From contig NZ_SBHO01000001.1 of assembly GCF_006980705.1 (NCBI RefSeq), positions 310,001 to 374,000 of the forward strand: 64,000 nucleotides of DNA, given 5' to 3'. Position numbers and translations under genes: made by a program. Of this stretch, positions 8,898 to 16,312 are shown in pieces. The notes under the pieces are model-generated. The model was not told where the DNA came from, did no database searches, and worked only from the letters and a program-made list of their open reading frames with translations. Each line of letters opens with the position of its first letter. The first letter of the stretch is position 1. This DNA is from Tepidiphilus olei (GTDB lineage: Bacteria; Pseudomonadota; Gammaproteobacteria; Burkholderiales; Rhodocyclaceae).

Positions 8898-9155
8898 ATG
8901 GAAAATCCAGAACAGGAATTCGACGTCGAGCGTAAGTTCGTTCGGGTGCTGGAACGGCGTGCCGATGGCCTCGTGGTCTTCGAGTTTGCCATCGGTGAGC
9001 CGCAGCTGTGCGTCGACATGCTGCTGCCCGCCGATGCGTTCGAGCGTTTTTGCGAAGAACAAGGGGTGATTCGCCTGAGGGAAGGTGAGCGGGAAGAATC
9101 CCCTTCTGATTGGGATTGGAACATGCACAAGGCGGCACAGCAGCGGTTTCGCTGA
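8898..9155 (+). CDS. dmpK: Phenol hydroxylase assembly protein P0
   Basis: Small (85 aa) accessory subunit of the multicomponent phenol hydroxylase. In CF600 the homologue DmpK is needed to form active oxygenase, probably by helping iron insertion, but is not needed in catalysis. Recognisable features are the start FDVERKFVRVLER and the stretch VVFEFAIGEPQLCVDMLLP. ATG 8898 was chosen because a GGAG site lies 7 nt upstream and the start agrees with the sigma54 transcript; the frame is open upstream but would precede the promoter. It is the first gene of the hydroxylase operon. Confidence 0.9.
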   Translation: MENPEQEFDVERKFVRVLERRADGLVVFEFAIGEPQLCVDMLLPADAFERFCEEQGVIRLREGEREESPSDWDWNMHKAAQQRFR

Positions 9156-9184
9156 GCCTCGTTCAAACAAGGAGGAGATGTTTC

Positions 9185-10180
9185 ATGCAAATCGATCTGC
9201 GAACGGTGACGATCAAGCCATTGCGCCAAACGTTCGATCATATCGCCCGATACCTCGGCACCGACAAGCCGGTGTCGCGCTACCTCGAAGGCAGCCTCGG
9301 CATCCAACCGAAGGACGTTTTCCACTACCGCCCGACCTGGGACCCGGAACATGAGATCTTCGACGTGCGACGCACGAAGATCCGCATGAAAGACTGGGAT
9401 GCGCTCAAGGATCCGCGCCAGTTCTACTACGGTGCCTATACCAGCGCCCGGGCCCGGCAGCAGGATACGGCGGAGGCCAATTTCGATTTCGTCGAATCGC
9501 GCGGCCTGGTCGAGACATTGCCGGAGGACGTACGGCAGGCCGCCGTCGCGCTGCTCGTGCCCTTGCGCCACGTGGCCTGGGGGGCGAACATGAACAATGC
9601 CGCCGTCTGCGCCTACGCCTATGGCGGCATGACGGCCCAGGCGGCCATCTACCAATCGATGGACCAGCTCGGAATCGCCCAGTATCTCACGCGCATCGGT
9701 TTGCTACTGGGTGATGTCGAATCCCTTGCGGCTGGCAAGCAGGCTTGGACGAACGATCCGGTGTGGCAGCCCTTGCGCCGCTATGTCGAGGACAGTTTCG
9801 TCGTCAAGGATCCCTTCGAACTGCACACGGTGCAAAACCTCGTGCTCGACGGGCTGCTCTATCCCCTGGTCTACGACACGATCATCGATCAGATCTTCGC
9901 TGCCCGCGGTGGAGCGGCGATCGCCATGCTCACCCAGTTCATGACGCAATGGTCGGCGGAGACGCGCAAGTGGGTCGATGCGACGATGAAGGCGATCGTG
10001 GCCGAATCGGAGGAAAACCGCACCGTCGTGCAGGACTGGGTCGATGCTTGGCTTCCCCGGGCGAAGGAGGCTCTGTTGCCGGTAGCGGCGATCGCCGTGT
10101 CCGAGCAAGCGCCGGCGCTGCTCGATGAGGTAATGGAAGGATTCGCCCAGCGACTGGCCAAGATCGGCCTGTCGGCCTGA
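9185..10180 (+). CDS. dmpL: Phenol hydroxylase oxygenase beta subunit P1
   Basis: Non-catalytic ferritin-like beta subunit (331 aa) of the (alpha-beta-gamma)2 oxygenase that converts phenol to catechol. It begins MQIDLRTVTIKPLRQTFDHIARYLG after a strong AAGGAGGAG site at 9170-9178. As expected for a beta subunit it lacks the paired EXXH iron ligands of the alpha subunit. It lies 29 bp after dmpK and 11 bp before dmpM, in the standard KLMNOP order. Confidence 0.95.
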   Translation: MQIDLRTVTIKPLRQTFDHIARYLGTDKPVSRYLEGSLGIQPKDVFHYRPTWDPEHEIFDVRRTKIRMKDWDALKDPRQFYYGAYTSARARQQDTAEANFDFVESRGLVETLPEDVRQAAVALLVPLRHVAWGANMNNAAVCAYAYGGMTAQAAIYQSMDQLGIAQYLTRIGLLLGDVESLAAGKQAWTNDPVWQPLRRYVEDSFVVKDPFELHTVQNLVLDGLLYPLVYDTIIDQIFAARGGAAIAMLTQFMTQWSAETRKWVDATMKAIVAESEENRTVVQDWVDAWLPRAKEALLPVAAIAVSEQAPALLDEVMEGFAQRLAKIGLSA

Positions 10181-10191
10181 AGGAGGAAGAG

Positions 10192-10461
10192 ATGTCGACC
10201 GTATTCATCGCCTTGCAGACGAACGAAGAAACCCGCCCCATCATCGAGGCGATCGTCGAGGACAACCCCCATGCGCGCGTCAACGAGGCTCCGGCCATGG
10301 TGAAGATCGACGCCGATGGACGGCTCGTCGTCAAACGCAGCTCGATCGAAGAGCGTCTCGGGCGTGATTTCGATCTGCAGGAGTTGCACATCAATCTGAT
10401 CTCGTTGTCCGGCAACATCGAGGAAGACGAGGATCAGATGATACTTGCCTGGAAAAACTGA
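10192..10461 (+). CDS. dmpM: Phenol hydroxylase effector (coupling) protein P2
   Basis: Cofactor-free regulatory protein (89 aa) that docks on the oxygenase and tunes its diiron centre, the counterpart of MmoB and TouD. Typical family segments are FIALQTNEETRPIIEAI, the basic KIDADGRLVVKR, and LQELHINLISLSGNIEEDED. The ATG follows AGGAGG with 7-8 nt spacing. Confidence 0.94.
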   Translation: MSTVFIALQTNEETRPIIEAIVEDNPHARVNEAPAMVKIDADGRLVVKRSSIEERLGRDFDLQELHINLISLSGNIEEDEDQMILAWKN

Positions 10462-10482
10462 ATCCCCAAAGGAGGAATCGAC

Positions 10483-12036
10483 ATGGACATGCAGGTAGCG
10501 AAAAAGAAACTTGGCCTGAAGGAAAAATACCAGGTCATGACGCGGGATCTCGACTGGACCCCGACGTACCAGAAGATGGAGGACATCTATCCCTATGTGC
10601 AGTACGAGGGGATCAAGATTCACGATTGGGACCGCTGGGAAGACCCGTTTCGCCTGACGATGGACGCCTACTGGAAGTATCAGGCGGAAAAGGAGAAAAA
10701 GCTCTACGCCATCATCGATGCCTATGCGCAGAACAACGGGCATCTCAACGTCACCGACGCGCGCTACATCAACACCGTAAAACTCTTCCTCACCGGCGTC
10801 AGCCCCCTCGAATACATGGCACATCGCGGTTTTGCCCATGTGGGCAGAGCGTTTCCCGGTCCGGGGCCGCGCGTCGCCTGCCTGATGCAGTCGCTCGACG
10901 AGATGCGGCACTTCCAGACCCAGGTCCACGCCATCTCCAACTACAACAAGTATTACAACGGATTCCACGATTTTCGCAAATGGCATGATCGGGTCTGGTA
11001 TCTCTCGGTACCCAAGTCTTTCTTCGACGATGCCATCACCGCCGGACCGTTCGAGTTCATCGTCGCCATCGGCTTTTCCTTCGAATACGTGCTCACCAAC
11101 CTGCTGTTCGTGCCCTTCGTCTCGGGGGCGGCCTACAACGGCGACATGGGAACGATGGCCTATGGTTTTTCGGCCCAATCCGACGAGGCGCGGCACATGA
11201 CGCTGGGGCTGGAGGTGATCAAGTTCATCCTCGAACAGGATCCGGCCAATCTTCCCATCGTGCAGCGCTGGATCGACAAATGGACTTGGCGCGGCTATCG
11301 GGTGCTGACCCTCGTGGCAATGATGATGGACTACATGCTGCCCAAGCGCACCATGAGCTGGAAGGAGGCGTGGGAGATCTACTTTGAGGAAAACGGAGGG
11401 GCGCTCTTCCGCGACCTGGCCCGCTACGGCATTCGCATGCCGAAGTGCGCCGAGACGATTGCTTTCGAAAAAGATCATCTCTCGCATCAGGCGTGGTGTA
11501 CCTTCTACAACTACACCGCCGCCACCGCGTTCCATACTTGGCTGCCGAATGAGGACGAGATGCAGTGGCTCTCGGCCAAGTATCCCGACAGCTTCGACAA
11601 ATACTACCGGCCACGTTTCGACTTCTGGCGTGAGCAGGCGGCCAAGGGGAACCGTTTTTACAACACCACGTTACCCATGCTGTGCCAGACCTGCCAGGTT
11701 CCCTTGTTTTTTACCGAGCCGGGCGACCCGACCAAGATCTGCTACCGCGAAACCGATTACAAAGGCATGAAGTACCACTTCTGCTCGGACCACTGCAAGG
11801 AGATCTTCGAGCACGAGCCGGAAAAATACGTCCAGGCATGGCTTCCGGTACACCAGATCTACCAGGGCAATTGTTTTCCCGAAGGAACCGATCCCACGGC
11901 CGAAGGATTCGATCCGCTCAAGGCGGTATTGCAGTGGTACAACATCATCCACGGTCGCGATAATCTCGATTTCGAGGGTTCCGAAGACCAGAGGAATTTT
12001 GCCGCCTGGCGCGCCCAAGCGACCCGTAACGTTTGA
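10483..12036 (+). CDS. dmpN: Phenol hydroxylase oxygenase alpha subunit P3
   Basis: Catalytic subunit (517 aa) of phenol hydroxylase, carrying the carboxylate-bridged diiron centre that activates oxygen and hydroxylates phenol to catechol. All six ligands can be placed: E110 (SPLEY), E140 and H143 (DEMRH), E201 (FSFEY), E235 and H238 (DEARH), matching toluene/phenol monooxygenases. The C-terminal region has a four-cysteine YHS-type knuckle (CQTCQ...HFCSDHCKE). It starts after AAAGGAGGAA. A strong hairpin lies in the 67-bp gap before dmpO. Confidence 0.97.
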   Translation: MDMQVAKKKLGLKEKYQVMTRDLDWTPTYQKMEDIYPYVQYEGIKIHDWDRWEDPFRLTMDAYWKYQAEKEKKLYAIIDAYAQNNGHLNVTDARYINTVKLFLTGVSPLEYMAHRGFAHVGRAFPGPGPRVACLMQSLDEMRHFQTQVHAISNYNKYYNGFHDFRKWHDRVWYLSVPKSFFDDAITAGPFEFIVAIGFSFEYVLTNLLFVPFVSGAAYNGDMGTMAYGFSAQSDEARHMTLGLEVIKFILEQDPANLPIVQRWIDKWTWRGYRVLTLVAMMMDYMLPKRTMSWKEAWEIYFEENGGALFRDLARYGIRMPKCAETIAFEKDHLSHQAWCTFYNYTAATAFHTWLPNEDEMQWLSAKYPDSFDKYYRPRFDFWREQAAKGNRFYNTTLPMLCQTCQVPLFFTEPGDPTKICYRETDYKGMKYHFCSDHCKEIFEHEPEKYVQAWLPVHQIYQGNCFPEGTDPTAEGFDPLKAVLQWYNIIHGRDNLDFEGSEDQRNFAAWRAQATRNV

Positions 12037-12061
12037 ATCCGATCATCCATGAAAAACACGA

Positions 12062-12083
12062 GACGACGGTGTCAACCGTCGTC
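12062..12083 (+). other. Intra-operon hairpin between dmpN and dmpO
   Basis: A perfect 9-bp stem (GACGACGGT / ACCGTCGTC) with a GTCA loop follows the dmpN stop by 25 nt and precedes the dmpO ribosome site. There is no run of T after it (CTTTCAGG), so it is not a standard terminator. An mRNA 3'-end stabiliser or processing boundary that protects the upstream dmpKLMN message is the more likely role; this is inference. Confidence 0.6.
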
Positions 12084-12103
12084 CTTTCAGGAAGGAGACC
12101 GAC

Positions 12104-12463
12104 ATGGCTGTTGCCGCCATTGGTGAATATTCGTTCGAACCGCTCGACCTCGAGGAGAAATTCCACGGGAATCGCCTCCTCTACGTGGGCTGGGAAGACC
12201 ATCTGCTGTTTTGCGCACCGTTCGCTTTTCCCTTGCCTCCCTCGATGCCTTTCCGCGATCTGGTAGAAAAGGTCTTGCCTCCTGCGTACAGCTACCACCC
12301 CGATTTCGCCCGCATCGATTGGGCCGCGGTGCAGTGGTTCAAGTCTGGCCAACCCTGGCAGCCCCAATGGGACGAAAGTCTGGAAGCAAATGGATTGCGC
12401 CATAAGGATGTGATCCGTTTTCGTACGCCTGGTTTGACCGGCATCGCCGGATCGTGCAGCTGA
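12104..12463 (+). CDS. dmpO: Phenol hydroxylase oxygenase gamma subunit P4
   Basis: Small gamma subunit (119 aa) of the oxygenase. Family features are the start VAAIGEYSFEPLDLEEKFHGNRLLYVGWEDHLLFCAPFAFPLPP and the motif LVEKVLPPAYSYHPDFA. It has no metal-binding motif. A strong GGAAGGAGACC site precedes the ATG. It sits in the expected order between dmpN and dmpP. Confidence 0.94.
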   Translation: MAVAAIGEYSFEPLDLEEKFHGNRLLYVGWEDHLLFCAPFAFPLPPSMPFRDLVEKVLPPAYSYHPDFARIDWAAVQWFKSGQPWQPQWDESLEANGLRHKDVIRFRTPGLTGIAGSCS

Positions 12464-12491
12464 CCAGGATACGAACCTCGGGGAGGACGGC

Positions 12492-13547
12492 ATGAGCCAT
12501 CAGCTGACGATAGAACCATTGGGGCAGACGATCGAGGTCGAGGAGGGGCAGACCATCCTCGATGCGGCACTTCGCGCCGGTATCTGGTTGCCACATGCCT
12601 GTTGCCATGGTTTATGCGCCACGTGCAAGGTACAGGTGCTGGAAGGGGAAGTCGATCATGGCGAGGCGTCGAACTTCGCGCTGATGGATTTCGAACGGGA
12701 AGAAGGAAAAACACTCGCCTGCTGTGCCCGGCTGGAAAGCGACGTGGTGATCGAAGCGGAGATCGACGAGGAGCCCGACGCCGAGATCATCCCGGTGCGC
12801 GATTATACCGGTACCGTCAGCCGGCTCGTGGATCTGACGCCGACCATCAAGGGCGTGTTCATCACGCTCGACGAGCCGCTGCGTTTCCAGGCAGGACAGT
12901 ACATCAACCTCGAGATCGATGGAGGACGCCTCACGCGAGCGTTCTCGCTGGCCAATCCTCCTTCGCAGGCAACAGAGGTGGAACTCAACGTCCGCCTCGT
13001 GCCCGGCGGGGAAGGAACGACCTGGATCCACACGCAGCTCGCCGAAGGCGACCGTATCCGCCTCTCCGGCCCTTACGGTCGCTTCTTCGTGCGCAAGTCC
13101 GCCCCGGGCGACTTGATCTTCATGGCGGGAGGATCGGGACTATCGAGCCCGCGCTCCATGATCCTCGACCTGCTGGAAGAAGGGGATCGGCGCAACATCA
13201 CCCTCATCTATGGCCAGCGACGTCGCGACGAACTCTATTACCACGAGGAGTTTCTCGAATTGGCCCGCCGCCACCCCAACTTCCGCTATGTGCCGGCACT
13301 CTCCGACGAACCGGCCGAGTCTTCATGGGATGGGTTTCGTGGCTTCGTACATGAGGCAGCCAAAGAGGCTTTCGGCGGCGATTTCCGCGGCCACAAAGCG
13401 TATCTGTGTGGTCCGCCCAAAATGATCGAGGCGTGCATCGCCACGCTCATGCAAGGGCGACTCTACGAGCGGGACATCCATACCGAAAAGTTCATCTCGG
13501 CGGCCGATGCCCAGCAAGTGCGTAGTCCGCTCTTTCGTAGCCTGTGA
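12492..13547 (+). CDS. dmpP: Phenol hydroxylase reductase P5
   Basis: NAD(P)H-dependent electron-transfer protein (351 aa) that supplies the oxygenase. The N-terminal plant-type [2Fe-2S] domain has C37, C42, C45 and C77 (C-x4-C-x2-C...C). The FAD-binding barrel has the RAFSLAN motif and the pyridine nucleotide domain has FMAGGSGLSSPRSM and AYLCGPPKM. It closes the hydroxylase operon and is convergent with gntR, 22 bp away. A second, differently placed reductase of the same architecture is at 49.4 kb. Confidence 0.96.
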   Translation: MSHQLTIEPLGQTIEVEEGQTILDAALRAGIWLPHACCHGLCATCKVQVLEGEVDHGEASNFALMDFEREEGKTLACCARLESDVVIEAEIDEEPDAEIIPVRDYTGTVSRLVDLTPTIKGVFITLDEPLRFQAGQYINLEIDGGRLTRAFSLANPPSQATEVELNVRLVPGGEGTTWIHTQLAEGDRIRLSGPYGRFFVRKSAPGDLIFMAGGSGLSSPRSMILDLLEEGDRRNITLIYGQRRRDELYYHEEFLELARRHPNFRYVPALSDEPAESSWDGFRGFVHEAAKEAFGGDFRGHKAYLCGPPKMIEACIATLMQGRLYERDIHTEKFISAADAQQVRSPLFRSL

Positions 13548-13569
13548 ACGGAGACGCCGAATGGCCGAC

Positions 13570-14271
13570 TCAAGGGTTCAAGGTGAAGAAATCTCGCGGC
13601 ATGCGCCGTACGGCTTCCAGCGTGCGCAAGATATGGTCTCGCAACAAGGCCGTGGCTTGCGCCGCGTCGCGCCGCAAGGCTGCCTCGAACAGGGCGTGAT
13701 GTTCCGCATGGACGTCGCGCGGGATGGGGCGGCGAAACACGCTCAGACGGCGGTAGCGTTCCGACTGACGATAGAGGATGGCTTGGAAATGATGCAACCA
13801 GCGGGAGGGGCAAGCCTGGATGAGACTTTCATGGAAGATGCGGTTGCGCGTTTCCCATTCGGCCACGGCTCCATGATCTTGCGCCAGACGCTCCTCGGCG
13901 CGACTCAGGAGATGAAAAGCGGAGACGAGATTCGCTTCCCACTCCTCGTCACCGGCTTGGATCGACTGGCGCAGGGCCTCGGTTTCGATCAGGACGCGGG
14001 TGCGGGTGATGTCCTCGAAGTCCGTCAAGGAGATAGGAGCGACGCGAAACCCTCGTTGACCTTGTACCAGCACGAGGGCATCGGAGACCAGGCGCAACAA
14101 CGCTTCCCGCAGTGTGCCCGCGCCGACGTCGTAGCGGTCCTTGAGGTGTTCGACACGCAGTTTCTCACCCGGGGCGAGGATGCCTTCGACGATATCGTCG
14201 CGCAGACGCTGATAGGCCGCTTCGACGAGGGTGGTTGGTTCGGGGGCAGAGAAAATGGTTCGATCGTTCAT
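13570..14271 (-). CDS. GntR-family (FadR/FCD type) repressor of the meta operon
   Basis: A 233-aa regulator with an N-terminal winged helix (AYQRLRDDIVEGILAPGEKLRVEHLKDRYDVGAGTLREALLRL) and an all-helical FCD ligand domain. Candidate metal-binding residues are in FHESLI, HAEHHALFEAAL and LLRDHI. It is divergent from the meta-cleavage operon, and a palindrome lies in that promoter. Comamonas phenol clusters carry a GntR repressor (PhcS in strain R5, AphS in TA441), so a similar job is likely; the effector cannot be read from sequence. The ATG at 14271 lacks a good ribosome site, and an alternative TTG at 14283 is no better. Confidence 0.85.
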   Translation of the reverse strand: MNDRTIFSAPEPTTLVEAAYQRLRDDIVEGILAPGEKLRVEHLKDRYDVGAGTLREALLRLVSDALVLVQGQRGFRVAPISLTDFEDITRTRVLIETEALRQSIQAGDEEWEANLVSAFHLLSRAEERLAQDHGAVAEWETRNRIFHESLIQACPSRWLHHFQAILYRQSERYRRLSVFRRPIPRDVHAEHHALFEAALRRDAAQATALLRDHILRTLEAVRRMPRDFFTLNP

Positions 14272-14327
14272 GGAAGAAGTCAAAGGACGTCAGTGCGCAT
14301 TGTATCGGAATCGGTTGCAAGAGGTAC

Positions 14328-14356
14328 TTGAAAATCTCGAGATTCTATGTTTAAAT
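14328..14356 (+). promoter_or_regulatory. Sigma70-type promoter of the meta-cleavage operon
   Basis: TTGAAA (14328-14333) and TTAAAT (14351-14356) are separated by exactly 17 bp, close to the housekeeping consensus. Transcription would start near 14363, about 27 nt before the first gene. No -24/-12 element was seen here, so the meta operon does not appear to share the sigma54 control of the hydroxylase operon. Confidence 0.72.
14333..14344. promoter_or_regulatory. Palindromic candidate operator for the GntR repressor
   Basis: AATCTCGAGATT is a perfect 12-bp palindrome lying between the -35 and -10 elements of the meta promoter, in the gap shared with the divergent gntR gene. A repressor bound here would block RNA polymerase. 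It does not show the classical FadR TGGT...ACCA pattern, so assignment to the GntR protein rests on position only. Confidence 0.55.
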
Positions 14357-14389
14357 CGAAAAAAATAATAATCGATACGGAGGAAGGAG

Positions 14390-14833
14390 ATGGAAATGGA
14401 GCTAGAAGTTCCGACGACGACGCTCAGTTGCGAAGCCGGGCAAGCAGCCGTCAGTGCCGCCGTGCAACACGCGCGACAGCTGGGCGTGCGGATCAACGTC
14501 GCCGTGTGCGACGCTTCTGGCTTGCTCGTCGCCTTTCTGCGCATGCCGCTCTCCTTCCCCCAATCGATCGAACTGGCCATCGACAAGGCGCGCACTGCGG
14601 CAGGTTTCGGTTTTCCGACCTCGGCCTGGCTGTCGGTCTGCGGCGAGGACGAGGCGATGAAACTTGGCTTTTCCTCGCGTGCCGGACTCATTTTTTTTGG
14701 CGGCGGGGTGCCGATCCGCCTCGGTGATCGGGTCATTGGCGGCATTGGTGTCTCTGGTGCTTCCGCCTCACAGGACGAAGAGTGCGCCCATGCCGCGCTT
14801 GAGGCCTTGGGGATCGGGGCGACGGTTCGATGA
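14390..14833 (+). CDS. GlcG/HbpS-family (DUF336) protein
   Basis: A 147-aa cytoplasmic protein of the GlcG/HbpS fold, with the family segments AVQHARQLGVRINVAVCDASGLLVAFLRM, AIDKARTAAGF and GGGVPIRLGDRVIGGIGVSGASASQDEECAHAAL. Members are often found in catabolic operons; HbpS binds haem, but most members have no assigned reaction. It is the first gene of the meta operon, an addition to the classical dmp order. Two starts (14390 and 14396) each have a purine-rich site about 6 nt upstream. A role in handling iron/haem or in protecting the extradiol enzyme is possible but unproven. Confidence 0.85.
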   Translation: MEMELEVPTTTLSCEAGQAAVSAAVQHARQLGVRINVAVCDASGLLVAFLRMPLSFPQSIELAIDKARTAAGFGFPTSAWLSVCGEDEAMKLGFSSRAGLIFFGGGVPIRLGDRVIGGIGVSGASASQDEECAHAALEALGIGATVR

Positions 14834-14866
14834 ACCGCGTGGCAGCATGCCGTGAGGAGAAAAAGG

Positions 14867-15298
14867 ATGGAGACGATAGAACTTGCCTTGGGGGACGAGA
14901 TGACTTCGAACCCTGCGCCGGAGCCTGAAAAAGAATCCCATGAAGTCCTGCTCGTTCAAACCGGTGAGGTGTACGCCTGCAGTGAAAACGAGACGCTGCT
15001 TGCCGGCATGTGTCGCCTCGGCCGCAGGGGAATCCCCGTAGGTTGCCTCGGCGGTGGCTGCGGTATTTGCAAAGTCAAAGTAGTTCGCGGTGAAGTGGTC
15101 AGTCTCGGGCCAATCAGCAGGGCTCATGTCAGCAAGGAGGAGGAGAGCGAGGGATACACCTTGGCGTGCCGTGCCGCGCCGAAAGGAGCGGTCACGCTGG
15201 AGGTGGTCGGAAAGATGCAGAGATCATTTTTTCATGGTTTCACCACACAACAGGACGTTTTACGCACGAAAAAAGGAGGAGCATCATGGGAGTCTTGA
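14867..15298 (+). CDS. dmpQ: Plant-type [2Fe-2S] ferredoxin (XylT/DmpQ-like)
   Basis: XylT/DmpQ ferredoxins re-reduce the active-site iron of catechol 2,3-dioxygenase after oxidative inactivation by substituted catechols. The cluster ligands are visible as CLGGGCGIC (C-x4-C-x2-C) and the distal cysteine in LACRA. At 143 aa it is longer than the usual 110 or so: it has an acidic N-terminal lead and a C-terminal tail. The last 13 bp overlap the start of dmpB, so translation is probably coupled. Start ATG 14867 has GAGGAG 7 nt upstream. Confidence 0.88.
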   Translation: METIELALGDEMTSNPAPEPEKESHEVLLVQTGEVYACSENETLLAGMCRLGRRGIPVGCLGGGCGICKVKVVRGEVVSLGPISRAHVSKEEESEGYTLACRAAPKGAVTLEVVGKMQRSFFHGFTTQQDVLRTKKGGASWES

Positions 15299-16230
15299 GA
15301 ATGGGCCATGCCAGCCTGCGGGTCATGGATATGGATGCTGCGCTGAGGCATTATGAGGACGTCTTGGGTTTGAAGACCGTCATGAAAGACAAAGACGGAA
15401 ACGTTTATTTGAAGTGCTGGGACGAATGGGACAAATATTCTTTGATTCTGACCCCTTCTGATCGGGCGGGTTTGAACCATGTCGCCTACAAAGTTGAGAA
15501 AGAGGAGGATCTCGATATCCTGCAAAAACGCATCGAGGACTATGGCATCGCCACCGAGATGCTGCCCGAAGGCAGTCTTCCTTCGACCGGGCGCATGCTG
15601 AAATTTTCTCTGCCCAGCGGCCATGAAATGCGCCTCTACGCCACGAAAGAGTATGTCGGCACCGATGTGGGTACCGTCAATCCCGATCCGTGGCCAGACG
15701 GACTCAAAGGGGCGGGGGCGCACTGGCTCGATCATTGCCTTTTGATGTGTGAGCTCAATCCGGAGAAAGGCATCAACCGGGTGGCCGAAAATACCAAGTT
15801 CATGCAGGAAGTGCTCGATTTCTTCCTCGTCGAACAAGTGGTGGTCGGTCCGGGCGGCGCGATGCAGGCGGCCACTTGGCTCGCGCGCACCAGCACGCCG
15901 CACGACATCGCCTTCGTCGGCGGGCCGAGAAATGGGCTGCACCATATAGCCTTCTTCCTCGATTCCTGGGACGACATTTTGAAAGCGGCCGACGTGATGG
16001 GCAAACATGGCACCAAGATCGATGTGGGGCCCACGCGACACGGCATCACACGGGGGGCGACGATCTATTTCTTCGACCCGAGCGGAAACCGCAACGAGAC
16101 TTTTGCTGGACTCGGTTATCTCGCCCAGCCAGATCGTCCGGTGACGACCTGGACGGAGGACAAGCTCTGGAATGGCATTTTTTATCATACGGGTGAACCA
16201 GTGCCGTCATTTACGGAAGTTTATACTTGA
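15286..16230 (+). CDS. dmpB: Catechol 2,3-dioxygenase
   Basis: Extradiol ring-cleavage enzyme that opens catechol to 2-hydroxymuconic semialdehyde with Fe(II) and oxygen (314 aa). The vicinal-oxygen-chelate repeats are intact. Iron ligands are H150 (HWLDHCLL), H220 (GLHHIAFF) and E271 (GNRNETF), and the acid-base residues H206 and Y261 are present. The stretch between the first two ligands is about nine residues longer than in XylE. Start ATG 15286 follows AAAGGAGGAG; the open frame upstream overlaps dmpQ and is spurious. Confidence 0.96.
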   Translation: MGVLRMGHASLRVMDMDAALRHYEDVLGLKTVMKDKDGNVYLKCWDEWDKYSLILTPSDRAGLNHVAYKVEKEEDLDILQKRIEDYGIATEMLPEGSLPSTGRMLKFSLPSGHEMRLYATKEYVGTDVGTVNPDPWPDGLKGAGAHWLDHCLLMCELNPEKGINRVAENTKFMQEVLDFFLVEQVVVGPGGAMQAATWLARTSTPHDIAFVGGPRNGLHHIAFFLDSWDDILKAADVMGKHGTKIDVGPTRHGITRGATIYFFDPSGNRNETFAGLGYLAQPDRPVTTWTEDKLWNGIFYHTGEPVPSFTEVYT

Positions 16231-16249
16231 GGATACGGTAATTAACTCG

Positions 16250-16266
16250 GGCCCCGTCTTGGGGCC
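16250..16266 (+). other. Hairpin between dmpB and dmpC
   Basis: GGCCCC and GGGGCC flank a five-base loop in the 82-bp gap after dmpB. The following sequence (TAGCTTGTTGC) is not a T-run, so it is at most a weak terminator or a processing/stability element. The gap is AT-richer than the genes, and the downstream dmpC start lacks an obvious ribosome-binding site. Confidence 0.5.
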
Positions 16267-16312
16267 TAGCTTGTTGCTCTGCTGCGATCATTTATCCAAA
16301 TTGAGTATTACT

